Assembly: GCF_900607235.1 (NCBI RefSeq)
Contig: NZ_LR027848.1
Location: forward strand, 981,241 to 1,045,240
Direction: 5' to 3'
DNA: 64,000 bases
Source of the DNA: Olivibacter jilunii
Lineage (GTDB): Bacteria > Bacteroidota > Bacteroidia > Sphingobacteriales > Sphingobacteriaceae
Shown: positions 43,100 through 51,587 of the stretch, piece by piece
How the letters are laid out: every line of letters begins with the position of its first letter
How positions within the stretch are numbered: the first letter of the stretch is position 1
Position numbers and translations under genes: made by a program
The notes under the pieces: generated by a model
Databases searched by the model: none
Seen by the model: the letters and a program-made list of their open reading frames with translations, nothing else
What the model was told of the DNA's origin: nothing

Positions 43100-45460
43100 A
43101 TGATGCGAAAATATTTGGTTGTATGCTTAATGATGACAACCTATTTGTTACCCACTTATGCTCAGACATTACGTATCAATGGTTTTGTGAAAGATAAGAA
43201 CAGACCGGTGCCCTATGCCAATATATCAATCGCGGATTCATTAAAGACCACTGCTAATACAGAAGGGGAATACAGCTTAACAGTTCATCCTGATTTAACC
43301 GCCGTGTTAAAGGTAAGGGCTGTCGGTTATGAGGACTTTTTATTAGCATTAAAACATCTTAAACTAGACACTACGATTACGATCCATTTACAAACGAAAG
43401 CCAATCGCTTGAATGAAGTTGTTATCTCTGCTACACGTAAGGCGGAGGAGATTCGTAATATCGTGTCATCAGTAACAGTAGTTTCCAAGAAAAAACTGGA
43501 AACCGAAATGGCTATCAACCCGGACTTGAGTAATATATTGGCCAATCAGGTGCCTGGTTTTGCTCCGACGGCACAGACCGGTAATAATGTCGGTCAGAAT
43601 TTACGAGGGCGCCCTATGTTGGTAATGATAGATGGTGTAAGTCAGTCCTCTCCATTGCGTAATGCAGAGGTTGACATTCGCTCCATTGATCCGTCGGTTC
43701 TGCAGCAAATCGAAGTCGTAAAAGGAGCCACAGCTATCTATGGAAATGGTGCAGCAGGAGGTTTAGTTAACTATGTTACCATGGTGCCTGACACTGCCGC
43801 TCGTTTTGCCGGTAAGACACAGGTAAACGTTACAGGTTCTTTAATAGATTCAAAAAATTCACTGGGCGGTAGATTAAGTCAGCAGTTTTATGGGAAAATC
43901 AATAAGTTCGATTACGTAGTAAGTGGTATGTATGAGCAGACAGGCGAGTATAAAGACGCAGAAGGTGATGTGGTGGGCCCAAACTACAGCCTTGGTGAAA
44001 CCGATAGCTATAACACCTTCATTAAAATAGGTTTTGAACCTGATACACATCAGCGATTGCAATTCACCTATAATTTATACAGCAGTTTACAAAACAGCAA
44101 TTTTACACTTATAAATGGAAACATAGCGACGGGACAAAAGGCAACCGGGGTTTTAGGAAAACCTTTGGGAATACCAACAGGGGTGGATTATAACCATAAC
44201 TTACATTTTGCTTACACAATAGATCACTTATTTCTGAACAGTTCGATGAATATTGATGCTTATTATGAAAAAAGAAAAGATGTGTTTTATGTGTCAATAG
44301 GGCGTTTTGATGGAGGGGATGGACAATCTTTAGCAAGCAACGATAAAAAGGGTGCTAGGTTATTTCTACACACACCCATTTTAGTTGGTAAAAGAGCAAA
44401 AGCCAATTTGTCTTATGGCTTTGATTTTTTAAAGGATAAAACGGCGCAACCGCTGGTGGATGGAAGAATTTGGGTTCCCACAATGGATATGAACAACCTT
44501 GCGCCTTTTGCACAAGCGGACTTCACTTTTTTTAATGATTTAATTCTAAAAACAGGTTTTCGTTACGAAGACGTAAAAATTAAGGTCGATGATTATACAA
44601 CACTTCGTACAACGAATGCGAGCGGTGAGACACTAACACCGTCTTTTAACGTTGCCGGTGGCAACCTAAAATATGGCACCGGATTGTTTAATGTAGGTTT
44701 GAAGTATAATCGACTCAATTTATTTAGTCCTTTTGTGAGCTTCTCCCAGGGCTTCTCTGTTATGGATATTGGCTTAGCTTTAAGAGATGCAAAAGTAAAT
44801 AGCATCGATAAAATAAATACGGATGCAGTAAAAGTGAATAACTATGAAGCTGGATTTGAAAGTCGATTGGATAATTTAATATTTAGTCTTTCAGCGTACA
44901 GGAGTACTTCTCAATTAGGCATTGAAGTGGTTTACGATCCGAATACTGACCTATTTAATACCGTAAGAAGTCCTGAGAAAATCTATGGATTTGAAATAGC
45001 CGCAGATTACCTTATTTCTTCGGCTGTCCAACTGGGTGCCAGCTATAGTTATACGGAAGGGAAAAGAGATGTCAATGATAACGGCAAATATAACGATCCC
45101 GAAGATATGTACTTAAATGGGAGAAGGATCTCTGCGCCAAAGATAACCGGAAACATTAGCTATAGACCTATTAAAGCGCTAAATTTAACCCTTTATTATA
45201 CTGGGATTGCCTCAAGGGATCGTTTTGAAAAAAATGTAAAAGGTGCATATAATGGTAATGAAGGCCCGGTGCAGTCGTACAACCTCTTTAGTTTTTCGGG
45301 AAATTATCAAGTGAAAAGGAATACCCACATTATGGTTGGAATTGACAATATTTTTAATGAAGACTATTTTCCGGCAAGAGCCCAGTGGTTTATGCAACCG
45401 GGATTCTATTCTAAAGGAAGAGGAAGATCTTTTAGTATTGGCTTAGCGGTGAGTTATTAG
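43100..45460 (+). CDS. TonB-dependent receptor, probable iron-siderophore uptake
   Basis: An outer-membrane receptor of about 786 residues. I start it at 43100 (MMRKYLVVCLMMTTYLLPTYAQ, a clean signal peptide), because the promoter -7 element overlaps the more upstream ATG. It has a carboxypeptidase-regulatory-like domain (LRINGFVKDKNRPVPYANISI), a plug with NEVVISATRKAEEIRN, RGRPMLVMIDGVSQS and VVKGATAIYGNGAAGGLVNYVT, and a barrel that ends GRSFSIGLAVSY. The HVVIS/ATR type plug is like catecholate or IutA-group siderophore receptors. Divergent from the receptor at 40563 and sharing the Fur-like boxes, it is probably iron-repressed. It is followed by a bidirectional terminator. Confidence 0.9.
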   Translation: MMRKYLVVCLMMTTYLLPTYAQTLRINGFVKDKNRPVPYANISIADSLKTTANTEGEYSLTVHPDLTAVLKVRAVGYEDFLLALKHLKLDTTITIHLQTKANRLNEVVISATRKAEEIRNIVSSVTVVSKKKLETEMAINPDLSNILANQVPGFAPTAQTGNNVGQNLRGRPMLVMIDGVSQSSPLRNAEVDIRSIDPSVLQQIEVVKGATAIYGNGAAGGLVNYVTMVPDTAARFAGKTQVNVTGSLIDSKNSLGGRLSQQFYGKINKFDYVVSGMYEQTGEYKDAEGDVVGPNYSLGETDSYNTFIKIGFEPDTHQRLQFTYNLYSSLQNSNFTLINGNIATGQKATGVLGKPLGIPTGVDYNHNLHFAYTIDHLFLNSSMNIDAYYEKRKDVFYVSIGRFDGGDGQSLASNDKKGARLFLHTPILVGKRAKANLSYGFDFLKDKTAQPLVDGRIWVPTMDMNNLAPFAQADFTFFNDLILKTGFRYEDVKIKVDDYTTLRTTNASGETLTPSFNVAGGNLKYGTGLFNVGLKYNRLNLFSPFVSFSQGFSVMDIGLALRDAKVNSIDKINTDAVKVNNYEAGFESRLDNLIFSLSAYRSTSQLGIEVVYDPNTDLFNTVRSPEKIYGFEIAADYLISSAVQLGASYSYTEGKRDVNDNGKYNDPEDMYLNGRRISAPKITGNISYRPIKALNLTLYYTGIASRDRFEKNVKGAYNGNEGPVQSYNLFSFSGNYQVKRNTHIMVGIDNIFNEDYFPARAQWFMQPGFYSKGRGRSFSIGLAVSY

Positions 45461-45462
45461 CA

Positions 45463-45494
45463 TAAAGAGGAGTGTCCGAGAACACTCCTCTTTA
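45463..45494. terminator. Bidirectional terminator between the TonB receptor and the HEIGH lipoprotein
   Basis: TAAAGAGGAGTGT (45463-45475) and its perfect complement (45482-45494) around a 6-nt loop, between two convergent genes. Confidence 0.75.
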
Positions 45495-45498
45495 CAGT

Positions 45499-47361
45499 TT
45501 ATTCGATGTTAATTTTGAATACAAATGTAGCTTGCGCCGTTTTTCCTGGCTCATATTCGTAAACTAAGGCCTGTTTCACCGTATATTGGTTGCCTGGAGT
45601 CGAATGACCGGGATATTGTCCTATTGAAAAAGTAAAATTTGTGGCATTAAACTCCGAGAAAACTTTTGCGTCATTTCCCCAATTAATAACATTGCCGTTT
45701 GCATCGAACCAGTGTCCATAGCCATTGGCGGTCGTCGTCGCATTTAAATTTCCATTGCTCTCCACTGCATAGAATTTAACGCTACTTCCCATTAATTGTG
45801 TGATCTTGCCAGGTTGTAGTACAAAAGCTTGGGCAAGAGGAGTTACGTCTATCGAGACGGTCTTACCCGAGTAATTCACAGTATCTCTCGGAAAGCTTAC
45901 ATTATAGGTAAATGTAGTGTCCTTTGGTGTGGCATCCTCTTCTAGATCGATATGATTGATGAGTGTAGTGTTTGTAAACTTAACTTTATACGGCCACTGT
46001 TCATCATTGTTTTCGTCTTCATCCCAAGGATGTACTGCATAGGTACTAGGTGCTCCTGTTACAACAAACCATAGCTTTGCACAGTTTTCGGGAATGGTAA
46101 AATTCACTGTCTTATTAATACCCTGCTCCATGTTCCCATATACGCGGGCTCCATTAGCTAATAAAGCTACGTAACCGTACCGCCAACCTGCGCGCGAAGC
46201 GTCCACCGTATTATACCCTGTCGCATTAGGTAGACCCATGAACGCCGTTGATATTTGTGTTCCGGCAGCGGGTACCTTCAGTGGTATGATATTATAACCG
46301 GATGTGCCTGGGCAATGGTCATAAGCAACTTGAAAACTGCCATCGGCAAGTTCATTAAAATTGAAGCTATGAGCTCCAATGTAATTTTTTCCGTTTTCCC
46401 GCAAAGCATCTAAGTCCCATGTGGCAAATTTTGCTGCTGCGTCATATAATTCATCGTTTAATTGCGCATTGGAAATACCGGTTATCCGCATATAAGCTTG
46501 TATCGGGTCTTCCGGCTGTTGTGCTTCACGCCAGATTCTCCCAATGATGTCAATGCCATGCTTATTTGCCCAATAGTAATGGATGAAATAACTTGCATAA
46601 CGTTGCCATTCATGATGAATATGCCGATGATAGTTTTGCGTGTAAACGGTGAAATTGTGTGAAGAGAACGCTTCCAACGGATAGCTTTGATAGGCTTGCC
46701 ATTGCGCGGTCTGTTCCCAAAAACCGTTTCCTCCATTGCCACCAAAACCATATCGGAAACCCGAACCACCGCCTAAATCGCAATGAACCTGATATTGAAA
46801 ACTATGCCCTATTTCATGAGCGATGGTGGAACCAACGGGTTGTGAGGTGCCCGGACTTATCCAGAGCGCGCCGATTACGTCATCGTAACCGGAACCTGTT
46901 GCTAACCATTCGTCTTGGTAATAAAGGAAAATCATCATCTTATATTTGTCGAGATTCGATTTACCCTTACCACGCTCAGCAAATTTTAATACATTGATAT
47001 TTAAATCATAAAAAGATTCAGCTTTAGTTAGCAAATCATCGATATTGACCCGATATTTAGAGGGAATATCGGTTGAATTTGGATCGTTATCTCCATATTT
47101 TGCTCCCCAAAAGACAATGAAGTGTTCTGATTGCCTGCTACGAGGATAACACCAGGTGCTCGTCGTATCATTGAAGTCCATATGTTGGAATTCTTGCGGA
47201 ATATAAATTGCTAAACTATCGACCTCCTCTCCGGGAACCGGATGAAAAGGATTTTTCTTACATGAAAGAACAGTGGCGAGCATAAGAAGGCAAATGAAAA
47301 ATGGAACTAGCATAGCTAATCGAAAGTGCCCCACCTTCTCTGAAATGTTGATTTTTTTCAT
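45499..47361 (-). CDS. HEIGH metallopeptidase-like lipoprotein (DUF6055/DUF4859 type)
   Basis: A 620-residue lipoprotein (lipobox ATVLSCKKNPF). The N-terminal half (about 60-300) contains the zincin motif STIAHEIGHSFQYQ with FWEQTAQWQAYQ downstream as the probable third-ligand region, typical of the DUF6055 family. The C-terminal ~160 residues (FTYNVSFPRDTVNYSGKTVSIDV ... WFDANGNVINWGNDAKVF) look like the DUF4859 beta-domain. Proteins with this pair occur in Bacteroidota glycan-use loci and may act on glycoproteins; substrate unknown. The gene is divergent from the large GH43, and the 562-bp gap with two AraR-like dyads could serve both. Confidence 0.75.
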   Translation of the reverse strand: MKKINISEKVGHFRLAMLVPFFICLLMLATVLSCKKNPFHPVPGEEVDSLAIYIPQEFQHMDFNDTTSTWCYPRSRQSEHFIVFWGAKYGDNDPNSTDIPSKYRVNIDDLLTKAESFYDLNINVLKFAERGKGKSNLDKYKMMIFLYYQDEWLATGSGYDDVIGALWISPGTSQPVGSTIAHEIGHSFQYQVHCDLGGGSGFRYGFGGNGGNGFWEQTAQWQAYQSYPLEAFSSHNFTVYTQNYHRHIHHEWQRYASYFIHYYWANKHGIDIIGRIWREAQQPEDPIQAYMRITGISNAQLNDELYDAAAKFATWDLDALRENGKNYIGAHSFNFNELADGSFQVAYDHCPGTSGYNIIPLKVPAAGTQISTAFMGLPNATGYNTVDASRAGWRYGYVALLANGARVYGNMEQGINKTVNFTIPENCAKLWFVVTGAPSTYAVHPWDEDENNDEQWPYKVKFTNTTLINHIDLEEDATPKDTTFTYNVSFPRDTVNYSGKTVSIDVTPLAQAFVLQPGKITQLMGSSVKFYAVESNGNLNATTTANGYGHWFDANGNVINWGNDAKVFSEFNATNFTFSIGQYPGHSTPGNQYTVKQALVYEYEPGKTAQATFVFKINIE

Positions 47362-47583
47362 AAATAATAATAAAACTTACGTTAAACTTTGATTTTAATA
47401 CTTTGGCCAATGTTGATTCTTCCATCCTTGTAGCTTGTGAAGGAAGAAGGATAAAAAGGGGTCATGAACTGTTGTGCATTGCTCATTAATTTAGTGTTAC
47501 ATAATAATAATCACTACTGTTTCGGATTCTGTAGTGCTTGCCTTAGTTTGAACTTAATTTATAATTGGGTATGAGCTCAGTTT

Positions 47584-47606
47584 ATAAATGTTTTGTTGAC
47601 ATTTAT
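47584..47606 (+). promoter_or_regulatory. Putative AraR operator A upstream of the large GH43
   Basis: ATAAATGT, spacer TTTGTTG, ACATTTAT: perfect 8-bp arms. Confidence 0.65.
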
Positions 47607-47727
47607 TTGCGTTGTACGAAATTAATGACTTGCTGGCAGTTAAAACTAAAAGTATTTTAACCAATAGTAACCATTTATTTGCCAGCTATCTATTTTCGTT
47701 TCTATCGAACGTTGGTAGAAAAATAAA

Positions 47728-47750
47728 ATAACTGTTTTAAAGACATTTAT
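47728..47750 (+). promoter_or_regulatory. Putative AraR operator B upstream of the large GH43
   Basis: ATAACTGT, spacer TTTAAAG, ACATTTAT: one mismatch in the left half, perfect right half. It lies about 60 bp upstream of the -7 match at 47809. Confidence 0.55.
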
Positions 47751-47808
47751 TGTTAAAAAAAGACAATAGTCTGTTAATATCTGGATGGTTGTCCATTCGC
47801 TAAGACCT

Positions 47809-47816
47809 TAACTTTG
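47809..47816 (+). promoter_or_regulatory. -7 element of the large GH43 gene
   Basis: TAACTTTG, exact TAnnTTTG, with TTG at 47789-47791, 17 nt upstream. Transcription would start near 47823, leaving a 100-nt leader. Confidence 0.5.
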
Positions 47817-47875
47817 GTTTTTACAGTGTAAAAAGGCCTAAATAGTTGGTTTATGTTTGTTTAATTGATGTGGAA

Positions 47876-47915
47876 AGCCATCTCTATGGGCAAGAGATGG
47901 CTCTTCCTTATTTTT
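47876..47915 (+). terminator. Terminator-like hairpin in the GH43 leader (possible attenuator)
   Basis: AGCCATCTC (47876-47884), 9-nt loop, GAGATGGCT (47894-47902), then CTTCCTTATTTTTA, ending only about 9 nt before the ATG at 47924. Confidence 0.5.
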
Positions 47916-47923
47916 AGAATATA

Positions 47924-50900
47924 ATGGATAAAAAAGAGATTTTTGTTTTCTTTCTACTTCTTTGTTCGCTTAGTGGATTTACGCAAGCGCTAAGGCAGAA
48001 CTCGCCAAGGACTGGAAATCCCATCATACCGGGTTATTTCGCTGATCCAACTATAAAGAAATGGGGTGATACTTATTATATTTATGCCACGACGGATGGG
48101 AACGGCTTCGGATTGGGGCCATCTCAAGTATGGAAATCCAAAGATTTTGTGAACTGGTATATGGAGCCGATGAATTGGCCGAATACACCGATTTATTGGG
48201 CGCCGGATGTGAATAAAGCAAGTGATGGCAATTATTATATGTATTATAGCCAACCTTGCGAACTATATGGAGCCTCATCGAATTCGCCAACGGGCCCATG
48301 GACTCCGCTATTACCGGGAACCGAGGCAGTGATCCCGAATTATCTTGTACCCAATGTGATTACTTTAGACGGCCAAACCTTTCGGGATGATGATGGTAAA
48401 ATGTATATGTTTTGGGGTACCTGGGGAATTTATCCGAATAGTGGTTGTGGCATGGGGTTGTTGAATGCCGATATGAAATCTTTTGCGAAAACGGGGATCA
48501 TTCCAAATACCATTGCAAAAGACTTTTTTGAAGCACCTTTTATGTTTAAGCGAAATGGAATTTATTATTTAATGTACAGCGCTGAACATTGTGAAGATGC
48601 AAGTTATAAGGTTCATTATGTAACGAGCAAAGAGGGACCCATGGGCCCTTTTGTATATGGCAAAAACAGTCCGGTATTAGTTACTAATGAAGACGGTACC
48701 GTACATGGTCCCGGGCATAACAGTGTATTGCAGGAAGGCGATAATTTTTACATCGTTTACCACCGACATAACAATCCACACAGTGGAGGTGGTTTTCACC
48801 GACAAATAGCCGTAGATAAGCTTGAGTTCGACGAAGAGGGAAGTATAAAAAAAGTTGTGCCTACACATCAAGGTATCGGCGCATTGGCAAAAAATACCAT
48901 TCAAGCCATAAATTTAGCATTTGGTAAACAGATAAGTGCTTCTTCTGTGTATAGCGATGATTTTAGAGCTGACTATGCGGCCGACGATAATAATGGGACG
49001 CTCTGGAAAGCCGCCGATAATATGCATGAAGCATGGTGGCAAGTGGATTTAGGAAAAGAAGAATGTATACGGAGCGTCTTAACTCAGTTTGAATACGCTA
49101 CGTGGTACTATCAATACCTGATGGAATATTCTAACGATGGGCAGCGTTGGAAAGTTTTTGCAGACCGCACCCAAAATACGCAATGGGGTAGCCCGATGAA
49201 AGATTACGGCGATGTAAAAGCCCGTTATTTTCGAATCACCATAAAAAACACTCAGTTATCTGGACTTAATAGGGCTATCTGGAACGTAAAGATATTTAGC
49301 GAACCTCGTATTGCTTATGAAGAAGGAAAACTGTCGACACCGCAAGCTCCGGTTGGAAAGCAAGAAAGTCTGGGTCTGCTGGTCGACCTAGAGGCAGAAA
49401 AATATGCCCTACATACTGCAGATAAAAAGGTGGCTAACAAAGGTGTGTTAGGCGGCCTTTTTCGGGTAAAAAACGGAAGCTACACGATTGATTTGGTGCA
49501 GGGAAGAAAAGCTTTTGTTTTTGACGGACAAAGTTATTGGCAATCTGAAATGGCGCTCCCTCCAACCGTAGGAGGAAACAGTAGTTTCACCATCAGCGCA
49601 TGGATAAATAATCCAAACATCGCGAAAGAAGAACCAATTATTCAATGGGCATCTGGCGGGAGGGACTTGACAAATGCATCATTGGGCTATGGATCCGATC
49701 CGGCCGTCGGGGGAGTAGTACATGGGGGGTGGGCTAATTTGGCTTTCAAGGATATCCCAAGTCCTAACAAATGGCATCACGTGGTGCTTGTTTTTGATGG
49801 TACGGAAGAGCGATTATATGTCAATGGCAAGTTAGAGAATCGCGGTAACCGCATGCTTTTTCTGGAAAGATCTGCCGATATATTAATTGGAACAGACAGA
49901 CGTTTACAGCACTTCTTCAGTGGCGCCATTGCTTCGCTAAAAATGTACGACTATGCTTTAACGACGCAAGAGATTGAAAAATTACGGATTAGCGCTAAAA
50001 AGAGCGCGTATGTTGGATCGTTTGAAGCGAAAGATTTAGTGTTTGGAAAAGTGAAGACTTGGATAAATAAAGGCTATGGTAAATCAGGAATAGAGCTTCA
50101 AAATCAGGACGCTGAACTACTCGCTTACAAAGGGCAAATGGCGGTATACATAAAGAACGGGAGGGACGCGTTGCTTCCTTATTTAAAATCTACGCTTGAT
50201 AGTTTGGCTTATTATAGCCTTGTTTTGGTATACGCAGATGGTAAACGGAAGACGAAGGATACCTGGGCATTAACGGCCCTCGTGAAACAGCGCGATGGGC
50301 TTTATTATTACCATTCGGATAAATGGGAAAAACGAAATGAGCTGAATGCGGAACTCATGAAAATGATTCCCTCAAAAGGCATTTATCTAAAATCGCTTCA
50401 TTTATTGAATGAGGCTAAAGATGAAAACGAGTTAAAGCGCTGGGCAGATTCCGTGCTGAATCTAAAGCCGGACAAGCAGATTAATCCAACATATACGATT
50501 CATCCAAAATGGGTATCGGAGGAACTGGCTTTTATGGAGGTAGACACTTCGCTGGCGAATCGGGGTTATCAATTTAGTTTTCAAAATATAAATAACGACA
50601 GTACAAGTACAGCCTGGCAATCAACCACCCACTACCTTGCACAAGATTTGAATAAAACAGAAAAGCGAGCTTTTCGGTTTTTTGTAAAAAACCGTTACGG
50701 CTTTGTATGGAGTTCACAACAAATTTCGCTAAAGGATGTCGAAAAAAACCGATTTACTAGTATGCGAGAGGGCTTAGACCTCGAAAAGGATTTTGCCGGT
50801 CAGTATAATTGGGATGGTATGGAAGGAGGTTCGGCCGATAGTTTAACGATGCGGCAAGGCCAAGGCGTTGTTGAACTGGCTTCGGCAAAAACAGCTTGGG

Positions 50901-51373
50901 ACGGTAGTAGTAATCGAGGGCCCTTTTTATATAAAAATATATCCGGTAACTTTTTGATGCAACTAAAAGTGAACGATTTGTCCGGTCTACAGCAACGCAA
51001 GCCATTGGGTCCAAATGAAGTGGGTTTGATGGTTCGTTATGTGAATGAAGAAAATGAACAGTTATTGCAAAATGGGGTGATGCTTGGTTGGGGAATAGGC
51101 AATATTGTAACGGACCTAGACCATAGGAGAAAACAACAGCATAATAATACCGGTTTCGACTTCTATCCTTATCTGCAAATTCAGCGAGAAGGTAGGTTAA
51201 TCTTTGTTCGGGGAAGTAAAGATGGTAAAATATGGGTTGATTTTCCAGGAAGCCCGTATGTTAAGCCAAAATGGCTTGATAAAGTGCTGCAAGTAGGTCC
51301 ATATCAAGCTAGTTATTCAGAAAAATATGGTTATGGACGTCTGTCTGATTTTAATTTGTATGAATTTCACTAG
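47924..51373 (+). CDS. Multidomain GH43 glycosidase with F5/8C and LamG-like modules
   Basis: A 1149-residue secreted enzyme. A signal peptide (LLLCSLSGFTQ) precedes a GH43 propeller (about 27-305): base in GYFADPTIKKWGDTYYIYAT, second Asp near IYWAPDVNKASDGNYYMYYS, acid in DFFEAPFMFKRNGIYYLMYS. An F5/8-type C (discoidin, CBM32-like) domain follows (about 325-465; DNNGTLWKAADNMHEAWWQVDLG), then a LamG/concanavalin-like domain (about 535-690; SFTISAWINNPNI ... WHHVVLVFDGTEERLYVNG), an unassigned middle part and a C-terminal sandwich (about 955-1149). An arabinofuranosidase or galactanase acting on a complex polymer is likely. Regulated by AraR-like dyads; monocistronic. Confidence 0.88.
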   Translation: MDKKEIFVFFLLLCSLSGFTQALRQNSPRTGNPIIPGYFADPTIKKWGDTYYIYATTDGNGFGLGPSQVWKSKDFVNWYMEPMNWPNTPIYWAPDVNKASDGNYYMYYSQPCELYGASSNSPTGPWTPLLPGTEAVIPNYLVPNVITLDGQTFRDDDGKMYMFWGTWGIYPNSGCGMGLLNADMKSFAKTGIIPNTIAKDFFEAPFMFKRNGIYYLMYSAEHCEDASYKVHYVTSKEGPMGPFVYGKNSPVLVTNEDGTVHGPGHNSVLQEGDNFYIVYHRHNNPHSGGGFHRQIAVDKLEFDEEGSIKKVVPTHQGIGALAKNTIQAINLAFGKQISASSVYSDDFRADYAADDNNGTLWKAADNMHEAWWQVDLGKEECIRSVLTQFEYATWYYQYLMEYSNDGQRWKVFADRTQNTQWGSPMKDYGDVKARYFRITIKNTQLSGLNRAIWNVKIFSEPRIAYEEGKLSTPQAPVGKQESLGLLVDLEAEKYALHTADKKVANKGVLGGLFRVKNGSYTIDLVQGRKAFVFDGQSYWQSEMALPPTVGGNSSFTISAWINNPNIAKEEPIIQWASGGRDLTNASLGYGSDPAVGGVVHGGWANLAFKDIPSPNKWHHVVLVFDGTEERLYVNGKLENRGNRMLFLERSADILIGTDRRLQHFFSGAIASLKMYDYALTTQEIEKLRISAKKSAYVGSFEAKDLVFGKVKTWINKGYGKSGIELQNQDAELLAYKGQMAVYIKNGRDALLPYLKSTLDSLAYYSLVLVYADGKRKTKDTWALTALVKQRDGLYYYHSDKWEKRNELNAELMKMIPSKGIYLKSLHLLNEAKDENELKRWADSVLNLKPDKQINPTYTIHPKWVSEELAFMEVDTSLANRGYQFSFQNINNDSTSTAWQSTTHYLAQDLNKTEKRAFRFFVKNRYGFVWSSQQISLKDVEKNRFTSMREGLDLEKDFAGQYNWDGMEGGSADSLTMRQGQGVVELASAKTAWDGSSNRGPFLYKNISGNFLMQLKVNDLSGLQQRKPLGPNEVGLMVRYVNEENEQLLQNGVMLGWGIGNIVTDLDHRRKQQHNNTGFDFYPYLQIQREGRLIFVRGSKDGKIWVDFPGSPYVKPKWLDKVLQVGPYQASYSEKYGYGRLSDFNLYEFH

Positions 51374-51587
51374 TTGTTGCTAATAATACACTTTTTCATC
51401 TGTTTTATTGTGGATGGTAGTTGGTTGTTGGTGTAAAATAACTAATAAAATAGCTTTTTTTTGATTTTATGTTAATATTCGGTTTGTTGTAGTTAATTTT
51501 TGATAATAATTCGAGGGGTTTATGTAATAGTTTTGTTAAAGTCCAGAAAAAAATAGGTAATAGCAACAAAACCAACACGAATTAATC
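51374..51587. other. AT-rich gap before the third susC
   Basis: 214 bp, very AT-rich. I see no AraR-like dyad, no exact -7 element and no convincing terminator, in contrast with the other two susC promoters. Confidence 0.4.

Larger units (their letters stand above)
47362..47923. other. 562-bp divergent regulatory region upstream of the large GH43
   Basis: Contains two AraR-like dyads (47584-47606 and 47728-47750), a promoter -7 match at 47809-47816 and a terminator-like hairpin at 47876-47902, immediately before the GH43 start. No gene is seen. Confidence 0.65.
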
